A DNA stretch of 39,265 nucleotides. Source: Thermodesulfovibrionia bacterium. GTDB taxonomy: Bacteria > Nitrospirota > Thermodesulfovibrionia > UBA6902. A program made the position numbers and the translations under genes. This document shows positions 33,422-39,265 of this stretch, one piece after another. The stretch spans positions 1-39,265 of the forward strand of contig CALZMZ010000018.1 in assembly GCA_945788685.1 (NCBI GenBank), written 5' to 3'. Under the pieces are notes generated by a model. The model did not search any database. It saw only the letters and a list, made by a program, of their open reading frames with translations, and was not told the DNA's origin. Each line of letters opens with the position of its first letter. Positions within the stretch are counted from its first letter, which is position 1.

Positions 33422-35569
33422 CTAATTTAACATACTGATGGCCTGATAATACTTCTGATTATTTATTGTGGTATTATAAAAATACTCACGCAAAACTGTA
33501 TGAAAGGGGTGGTCTATTTTTTGCGCAAGTTCCTTCCTTATATTCTTGCTTGTTTCCTTGTACGCGGGTAACTCAGCCAGTAATTTTTCAGCTTCTTCCA
33601 GATTTACAATGTCCTCTTTTACACGCTTCAGGGCTGAAATAAACTGTTCACTGCCTTTATCTCCTCGCTCTCCATCATCCGGACTTAACTCTTGAATTAA
33701 TTCATCCAGCCTGGATTTCAGGTCCGGATCATCATGCTGAAGGTTTGCCTTCACATCGTTGAAGTAACTGCCGCTTTCATCATTAATACTGTTCAGCCTG
33801 GACTGGATATCTTCCCTGACAATTTTGGCTCCATTGCCCTGGACAAAAATCAATGTATTGGCTCTCATTATTAAATTGGGTATTTCTCTCTGCAGGTCAT
33901 GCATTGATGTCATTAATGAATCCGGAATTTCTCCGTATTTCCACGGCTGCGCAAATTCACTATCCTTCAGCCTCTGTGCAATAGGAAAAACATACTTGAC
34001 ATATAGTCCCGGCTTCCCCATCTCATTTACCGTATGGGCCAATTCCATAACTGCATCCGGATTAAAAGGGAATATCTCCACGTACTGTAACAGACTGTTA
34101 AATGCTCGATTATAATTGGCCATTCCTTTGCTGTAAGGTGCCAGTCTGCTATTCAGGCTGGAATACTTGGCGGCAGCCTCAGCAGCATTGAAATAGGCAT
34201 TATCAGGAATTATGTCAATATATCCATTTTTCTGGTAATTCTCAAAAAACTCCAGATATTGAAGTAATGCTGCCTCGGTCTTGATGACCTTGTCCGAGTA
34301 ATCCCGGATGTCCGCCTCAGCAATTCCCTTTTCATAATAATATGCACTCCATAATGACAGTTCAACAACCGAGCTCCAGATACTGTGCATAGCAGACAAA
34401 TAATCATTCCGATTCGCAAAGCCATGTTTGCCCCACTGGTCTACCCTGATTTCAGAATCCGCCAGCTGATCATATAGTGAAATGGCCTTTTCAATAGTAA
34501 GGTTTCCGTTTGTTGCTGATAACATTGAGAATATACTGTCCTTCCTGATGTCCTTTGGTTCGGGCAATCGTGAATAAGCAAAACTTATCAGGTCAAGATA
34601 ATCACTCAGAACAGCTGCCTGTCCCTGACTGGTCTTTGCTGATTCATAAGCAAGGTTGTAATAGATGTTGGAATTCGTGTAAGCCTCTCCTGCTTTTTCT
34701 GACGGACCCTCGTCATTAAGGGCTTTTTGTGTTTCAAAACGATACTGTTCAGCTTCAAGGAAAATTACCGTATAAAAAAGGTTATTTGAGTCTGATTTAG
34801 GTCCTGACATGCGATTGACTATTGTATTTACTGTATCTGAGTACCCGTTCTCAAGAGAAAGTCTGTCCTGCAACGCACGAATGACCACCCCAAGAGAACC
34901 TATGTTACGCAGTTTGCACTGAATAATCGCCTTGGTTATAACCAGATTGGCAATATTTTCATACAGGTAGGGCAAGCTATACGCGAATTCCTTCATGGAT
35001 ACAGGGGTAGAGGGAACTTTCAGTACAGCATTTTCCTCTTCATGGGGCAGCACAATATTAAGCCAGATTTTAAAAATATTTTTTACGAACTTTCCGGTCG
35101 CAACATCCATATCAAGTCCTTCATCTGCAATAGCATCATAGGTATGAATAAAGTGATACCAGAAACCAATATCAGACTTCTCAATCTTTCCTTTAAGCAG
35201 TTCAATAACCCTGATAGCCTCATTTAATCTGATCCTGTCCCCGCTTGCAAGATACAGTAACAAGTCAGCAACTGCCAGACGTTTGTATCTGTATTCGTGA
35301 TATGGAAATCTGCTGTTTTCGTTTAGGACCTCACCGGTATTATCAGGTGTACCAAAGAGTGTATTGTTCCATTTATCAGCATATTGCGAGAGACTCTCAC
35401 CAAATTCCTTTTCCTGATCACTGATCCAGGACGTAAGTTCATCCTCATCCCAATAGGTCAGTTCATAGGCATGGTCAAGGTATACATCCCATTTTGACTG
35501 ATCATTATCAGTTTGAGCACACACATGACTACTGATTAACAGTAATAAAACAATTATTATTTTCTTCAT
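33422..35569 (-). CDS. Large exported helical protein of unknown function
   Basis: The 715-residue product has a clear signal peptide (IIIVLLLLISSHVCA, cleaved before QT). The rest is almost all helix, with repeats of TPR-like length but no canonical TPR consensus. A coiled-coil-like C-terminal part (~560-690) includes DVKANLQHDDPDLKSRLDEL and KEDIVNLEEAEKLLAELP. I recognise no named family. It overlaps the TonB-like gene upstream by 4 bases (ATGA), so the two are made together. By context it could be a periplasmic scaffold comparable to the TPR proteins of the Glt-like operon (Myxococcus AgmU/GltD plays such a role), but that is inference. Confidence 0.75.
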   Translation of the reverse strand: MKKIIIVLLLLISSHVCAQTDNDQSKWDVYLDHAYELTYWDEDELTSWISDQEKEFGESLSQYADKWNNTLFGTPDNTGEVLNENSRFPYHEYRYKRLAVADLLLYLASGDRIRLNEAIRVIELLKGKIEKSDIGFWYHFIHTYDAIADEGLDMDVATGKFVKNIFKIWLNIVLPHEEENAVLKVPSTPVSMKEFAYSLPYLYENIANLVITKAIIQCKLRNIGSLGVVIRALQDRLSLENGYSDTVNTIVNRMSGPKSDSNNLFYTVIFLEAEQYRFETQKALNDEGPSEKAGEAYTNSNIYYNLAYESAKTSQGQAAVLSDYLDLISFAYSRLPEPKDIRKDSIFSMLSATNGNLTIEKAISLYDQLADSEIRVDQWGKHGFANRNDYLSAMHSIWSSVVELSLWSAYYYEKGIAEADIRDYSDKVIKTEAALLQYLEFFENYQKNGYIDIIPDNAYFNAAEAAAKYSSLNSRLAPYSKGMANYNRAFNSLLQYVEIFPFNPDAVMELAHTVNEMGKPGLYVKYVFPIAQRLKDSEFAQPWKYGEIPDSLMTSMHDLQREIPNLIMRANTLIFVQGNGAKIVREDIQSRLNSINDESGSYFNDVKANLQHDDPDLKSRLDELIQELSPDDGERGDKGSEQFISALKRVKEDIVNLEEAEKLLAELPAYKETSKNIRKELAQKIDHPFHTVLREYFYNTTINNQKYYQAISMLN

Positions 35570-36861
35570 AATTCATTCCTTTCAAAAGTCAGACAGTTTA
35601 AAGCATGTTTCAGCTCTTCACAGCGATTGGACAGCTTCCTGCCAGCATGGGGAAGTATCTTCATGTCAAAAGAAGCGAATCTGGATGTACCCATAAACAT
35701 GAATTCACCCACTCCTTTACGATAACATCCCATATTGTCTCCAATTACATTTAATATTTTTTTCTTAAGCGTCCGCTCATCAAGCGCATTTGAACAGACA
35801 TGTAACTCATCAAGGGGAATTCCCTTTATCATGAGTTGTGACGTATTAATTTCTTCTTTAACATTTTTCTCATCGGCAATTTCCGTATTTTCCATAAATT
35901 GTTCTTTCTCAAGGTCATCACTGATCTTTCTTCTTTGGGGACTGGCCGCGGAAACACGTCTTTCAATAGACGGCACATCTGCATCTCCGGCCATTTGAGA
36001 AAGACCGTTATCGCCGGTAAAATCAGTTCCGGGATACTCAACAACATCTTCCTCAGACAGATCATTTTCAGATTCATCTGTAACCGGTTCATGCGATCTG
36101 GCAATAGCATACTGACTTCCATCAACTATTTCTCTTTCTTCTTCCTCATATATAGAATCCCTGGTCGCATTTTCCAGGGGAACATTGTCTGCTTCTACGT
36201 TTCTATCGCTTCTGGCTATCATGTGCTGATCATCAATGTGGTTCCCTGTTCGATTAAAGGACTGGTCTCTTACCCCTTTTTCTATATTTTTATGTTCTTT
36301 TTTTTGCGCAACTTCTTTGGCTGTGATCATTCCAATATTTCTTTTGGTATCGGCTTTTGCCATAAATGCTGGTCCTCCACGTGTTTTTTTCAGGGAAAAG
36401 GAACGATCCTGCTCTTTTCTGTGCTGTGGATCCTTTCTTTTAATGACTGCATTATTATTTAAAGATTTATTACTCTTTGCAAGTGGAAGTTCAGATTTTG
36501 ATAACTTCTTGTCGGCTTTATACCTTTTTTTAATACTTTTGCTTTTTATCGTTTTTATAATCTTTTTTGCAGGTTTTGGTTTCTGCACTTTTTTCAGAGG
36601 TTTAGATTTTTTTTCAGGTTTCACAGAGACGACAGGTTTTGTTTTTTTAATTTTTATTGTTTTTGGTTTCTGTTTTTGTTTCTGCACCACTTTAACAGGA
36701 GTCACAAGTTTCACAAAATATTTATCATCAATTTTTTCACGTTGCATATACGGATGGGATATCAGGGCTATGGCCAGGATATGCATTAATGCAGAAGCAA
36801 TCAGAATAATCTGAAAAACAGGTTCAGTTCCTGTCTTCATGATTGCTGAGGGACGATTCAT
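35566..36861 (-). CDS. TonB-like energy transducer with a four-cysteine C-terminal domain
   Basis: The 431-residue protein has one membrane helix (~15-36, VFQIILIASALMHILAIALI) directly followed by a Lys/Pro/Val-rich periplasmic stretch (~47-125: VKLVTPVKVVQKQKQKPK...). This is the typical TonB/TolA N-terminal plan. A long polar, partly acidic, probably disordered region follows. The last ~80 residues contain four cysteines (HVCSN, GCYRK, NRCEEL, NCLTF) in a region that looks like a folded domain but is not the standard TonB C-terminus. No TolQ/TolR genes adjoin, so it may use the motor of the 1-14036 operon. Both ends overlap neighbours as ATGA. Confidence 0.75.
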   Translation of the reverse strand: MNRPSAIMKTGTEPVFQIILIASALMHILAIALISHPYMQREKIDDKYFVKLVTPVKVVQKQKQKPKTIKIKKTKPVVSVKPEKKSKPLKKVQKPKPAKKIIKTIKSKSIKKRYKADKKLSKSELPLAKSNKSLNNNAVIKRKDPQHRKEQDRSFSLKKTRGGPAFMAKADTKRNIGMITAKEVAQKKEHKNIEKGVRDQSFNRTGNHIDDQHMIARSDRNVEADNVPLENATRDSIYEEEEREIVDGSQYAIARSHEPVTDESENDLSEEDVVEYPGTDFTGDNGLSQMAGDADVPSIERRVSAASPQRRKISDDLEKEQFMENTEIADEKNVKEEINTSQLMIKGIPLDELHVCSNALDERTLKKKILNVIGDNMGCYRKGVGEFMFMGTSRFASFDMKILPHAGRKLSNRCEELKHALNCLTFERNEL

Positions 36862-37553
36862 TTCTGATTACACATATAACTGAAATCAGTCATAACTATA
36901 TATGGATTTTCGTCAATCTCCAGTTTCTCACCTGCGACTCCCAGTTTTGCTGTTTCTTCATGATGGTCGGTGCGTTCCAGATCAGTGACTGTATCACAGG
37001 CGCTCTCCATATCATTTAGCTCGTATAGCAGATTTGCTTTGATATATTTAAGCTCTGTTAAGGCTTTTTGGATATAAGGGGAATGACTTTTCTTTCTGGC
37101 ATCCAGAAGAGGATCAATCCGCTTGTCAAGATAATCACGGGCAACCTCATTCAGAATTTCAAGGTCAAGATCCATTTTATTGTTCTTTAAACTACGGGCT
37201 GTAATAAAAAAAGTCTCAAGGTCTTTTCTAGCTGTATTAAGTACAGCATCATTTTCAGTATGAAGCACCACATCGGTTACAGTTTCCAGTGGGCCATGAT
37301 CATGAGACGATGAGCTCATTTTCTTCACATTCCCATCAAAGGGATCATGAGACGATGAGCTCATTTTCTTCTCATTCCCGTCAAAGTGATCACGTACCAA
37401 TAAGGCATAATTAATATCATTAGCAGCAAGTCTGCGCTGATATGCCTTCCTTTGGTTCTCTGGTTTCTCATTTAATAAGTATGACCTGAACTCGTTGTGA
37501 GAGCAGCCAGCGAGAAAAAAAAGCAGCATAATATATGTGATATTTCTTTTCAT
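36858..37553 (-). CDS. Lipoprotein with a 15-residue tandem repeat
   Basis: The 231-residue lipoprotein has lipobox LAGC (Cys17). An internal tandem repeat follows near residues 53-85 (FDGNEKKMSSSSHD / FDGNVKKMSSSSHD), then a helical region (~95-200). The end is NPYIVMTDFSYMCNQK. I recognise no family. It is first in a three-gene operon and overlaps the TonB-like gene by 4 bases. The repeat gives a His/Ser-rich flexible stretch just after the lipid anchor. An outer-membrane or periplasmic partner of the TonB-like protein is inferred. Confidence 0.75.
   Translation of the reverse strand: MKRNITYIMLLFFLAGCSHNEFRSYLLNEKPENQRKAYQRRLAANDINYALLVRDHFDGNEKKMSSSSHDPFDGNVKKMSSSSHDHGPLETVTDVVLHTENDAVLNTARKDLETFFITARSLKNNKMDLDLEILNEVARDYLDKRIDPLLDARKKSHSPYIQKALTELKYIKANLLYELNDMESACDTVTDLERTDHHEETAKLGVAGEKLEIDENPYIVMTDFSYMCNQK
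37298..37387 (-). repeat. 45-bp in-frame tandem duplication
   Basis: GATCATGAGACGATGAGCTC occurs at 37298 and again at 37343, exactly 45 bases apart, with near-identical following sequence (ATTCCCATCAAAGG / ATTCCCGTCAAAGT). The few differences suggest a fairly recent duplication of 15 codons. Confidence 0.85.
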
Positions 37554-38221
37554 ATGAACCTGCTTTGTATACCGACCTCAATTGTTCTTGAATGCCGTCC
37601 CTGGAAATACAGCATTCATAATATCCAGCACCTGCACATCATTAAAATTAAAGTAATAACTTAATACTCATTATTCGAAATTAGTATAAAGTATATGTAA
37701 CAACATATATATTTTCAACTTTATATACGGCTGATTTACTAATTTAAATAAGAGTAAAGCTATTATGCTTTTGTTACAATTGTTTTCTTTAATATTTTAT
37801 AGCAGTTATGACGAATATCACACTGGTTTTAAGGCCTGAACCGGAGATTTATTCCTGAATAACAAGCCACGAGATTTATACATATGATTATATAAATCCA
37901 CCATCATTTCGGATACATAGTGTACTTTTAAAAAAAAAGGCCAAGATGCCTGTACGAAAATTATACCATATAAAATGTATTTTGACCTCAGAAAAAAGAG
38001 ATTTTTGATTAGTGGTTTTTTGACCGTGATCTCCTCATGGGTGCCATAAGAACAGGGGCAGGTAAGGTTTTGTTGCCATCAGCAACGGAGGTGATTATGG
38101 TGGAAGCTGTTTTTCCATAATATTGCCTTAGTCCGTCGTTCGTTGCACGTTGTCCGGAATCTGTAATTCGTCAACTATTGTGTATAATGTTATTAGGAGC
38201 ATGTGAGCATATAATATTGAT
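37554..38221. other. Long AT-rich divergent intergenic region
   Basis: These 668 bases separate the TonB-like operon (minus) from the plus-strand gene at 38222. They hold poly-A/T tracts near 37929-37938 and 38001-38022, a GTTGC-CATCA-GCAAC hairpin near 38077, and a short GT-rich run of 7-base units (GTCCGTC GTTCGTT GCACGTT GTCCGGA) at about 38132-38160. A 27-codon open frame from 38037 has no ribosome site. No tRNA or known riboswitch was recognised. Confidence 0.5.
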
Positions 38222-38923
38222 ATGAAAAATAACGTTAGCGAGAATGTATCATCACCGGACAGAAAATCCCGGATCGGGTGTCTGCAGATATTGGGAATTA
38301 CATTCATCGTATTAATCATTGTGGGTGTAATCATTGCCGGGTGGGTCAAATATAATGTGTATGCATCCCTCTTCACCCCGACAAAGCTCAGTACAAATGA
38401 ACAGAAAGCCCTTGACAGCAAACTGGTCGTTCTTCAACACTTTTCCGGAGGCGCAGGCGCAGATTATCTTCCATCCGGAAAAGACCGGGCAGTACCGCTT
38501 GAGCCGGAAGCATATTCAGAAGCAGGAGCGAGACGTGAAATAAGTCTCACTGAAAAGGAGCTTAACTCCCTGATCGCCAATGATCCTGAGGTTGCCAGCA
38601 GGGTAGCCATCGATCTTTCTGAAAATCTCGTAAGCCTGAAACTTGTCGTACCTGTTGATGATGATATCATTGTTTTTGGCGGCAAAACCATGCGTCTCAA
38701 TATGGGCCTTATACTTAATTATGAAAACGATAAACTGATTGTTGCTCTGAGAGGCATTTCACTTGGTGGTATTCCCATCCCCAATGCGTGGCTGGGTTAT
38801 ATAAAGAACAAAAACCTGGTTGATGAGTTCGGCGGTGAAGGCGGATTCTGGGACCTCTTTTCTGAAGGGGTAAAGGACCTTAAAGTCAGAGAAGGTCATC
38901 TGCTCATCAACCTGAAAGAATAG
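38222..38923 (+). CDS. Single-pass membrane-anchored protein of unknown function
   Basis: The 233-residue protein has one N-terminal membrane helix (~19-44, CLQILGITFIVLIIVGVIIAGW). A periplasmic domain follows with ISLTEKELNSLIANDPEVA, VAIDLSENLVSLKLVVP and a conserved-looking core: RLNMGLILNYENDKLIVALRG then ISLGGIPIPNAWLG. The 'S-L-G-G-I-P-(I/L)-P-N-A-W-L' motif occurs in conserved hypothetical proteins of several phyla, but I know no function. The ATG has AGGAGC about 25 bases upstream, which is too far, so the ribosome site is unclear. It probably stands alone. Confidence 0.8.
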   Translation: MKNNVSENVSSPDRKSRIGCLQILGITFIVLIIVGVIIAGWVKYNVYASLFTPTKLSTNEQKALDSKLVVLQHFSGGAGADYLPSGKDRAVPLEPEAYSEAGARREISLTEKELNSLIANDPEVASRVAIDLSENLVSLKLVVPVDDDIIVFGGKTMRLNMGLILNYENDKLIVALRGISLGGIPIPNAWLGYIKNKNLVDEFGGEGGFWDLFSEGVKDLKVREGHLLINLKE

Positions 38924-39170
38924 TCCACCACAATCTGCACGTATTCATTGTCTGGGGGAACAGCCGTTTACCCATTTACTGAAACCAGATCAAATTTCAC
39001 CATTACTTCATAAATAAACGATATCAACATGCTGCTATTCTATTATGCAGGAATGCCATTTATGCTCACATCAAAGGGATTTTGTGTAGATTTATATATT
39101 GGATTTACAGTAATATATGACTTGAGCTAAATTTTACCGTCTTTTATTTTCCTGAAAACAAGTAATTATT
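38924..39170. other. AT-rich intergenic region, nothing recognised
   Basis: The 247 bases before the phosphatase gene contain no visible terminator, promoter pair or small frame that I would defend. Confidence 0.4.
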
Positions 39171-39265
39171 ATGCATCCCGAACAGAAAAGTGAATTCCTT
39201 GGCACAGCATTCAGGGCTGCCATGCTTGCCGGTGAACTGATTCTTGAAAACCTCGGCAAATTGTC
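39171..39265 (+). CDS. Inositol-monophosphatase-family protein, N-terminal fragment
   Basis: The frame opens with ATG at 39171 and continues past the right edge; 31 residues are visible. The sequence FLGTAFRAAMLAGELILENL matches the first helix of SuhB/IMPase-type phosphatases (A-x-x-A-G-x-x-I-L). These remove phosphate from inositol phosphates or related sugars; the metal-binding motifs lie outside the window. The assignment rests only on this helix. Confidence 0.6.
   Translation, partial: MHPEQKSEFLGTAFRAAMLAGELILENLGKL

Noticed and set aside
35899-36814. Two long plus-strand frames (187 and 192 codons) with apparent membrane helices
   Set aside because: They are antisense to the Lys-rich part of the TonB-like gene; AAA/AAG codons read backwards give Phe/Leu-rich false helices.
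38037-38120. 27-codon frame MGAIRTGAGK... in the long gap
   Set aside because: No ribosome site, very short, no recognised homologue; the stretch may equally be RNA or nothing.

Overview
The window looks like a chromosomal piece of a Gram-negative, selenocysteine-using bacterium of the Desulfobacterota / Myxococcota / Nitrospirota type. The grounds are diderm envelope genes (lipoproteins, an outer-membrane barrel, TolQ/TolR motors), the order rplM-rpsI-argC-argJ, a group-1 sigma factor of delta/Nitrospira type, two-component and HD-GYP signalling, and a small gene with an in-frame UGA. The phylum cannot be fixed from this sequence alone. I saw no phage, insertion sequence, CRISPR array, tRNA or rRNA.

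Region A (1-14036, all minus strand) is one long, tightly packed operon behind a near-consensus sigma-70 promoter at 14102-14129. In transcription order it encodes a TolQ/ExbB protein, two TolR/ExbD proteins, a small exported protein, a 742-residue FHA/TonB-like protein with an AgmX/PglI C-terminal domain, an outer-membrane beta-barrel, two TPR proteins (497 and 1143 residues), a repeat lipoprotein, a thrombospondin-type-3 protein, a VWA lipoprotein with calcium-binding repeats and a PPC-like lipoprotein cut by the left edge. Part for part this resembles the Myxococcus Agl/Glt gliding and Nfs spore-coat machines: an inner-membrane proton motor, an FHA/TonB-like transducer, periplasmic TPR proteins, an outer-membrane barrel and a CglB-like VWA adhesin. 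It is the most interesting system here. One TolR has Asn where the proton-carrying Asp should be, and two of the surface-protein genes have damaged or unclear reading frames.

Region B (14418-21537, plus strand) is housekeeping: nnr, pgeF, a CBS-pair protein, tsaE, nadK, a family-4-type uracil-DNA glycosylase, a HIT protein and rpoD. Several of these genes overlap by 4-8 bases. Region C (21828-23292) is a secreted MopE-type metal-binding repeat protein with a 369-bp tandem repeat and a frameshifted fibronectin-like tail.

Region D (23308-27968, minus strand) holds a LysM protein, argJ, argC, rpsI, rplM and an unlisted 61-codon gene with two CXXC motifs, an in-frame UGA and a SECIS-like hairpin. 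It is a strong selenoprotein candidate. Region E (28193-33346, plus strand) is a signalling set: a 7TM-GAF histidine kinase, a GAF-PAS kinase whose ATPase domain has lost its motifs, and a receiver-HD-GYP regulator.

Region F (33422-37553, minus strand) is a three-gene operon of lipoprotein, TonB-like transducer and large helical exported protein. It may be a second module working with the region A motor. The window ends with a membrane-anchored protein of unknown function and the start of an inositol-monophosphatase-family gene.
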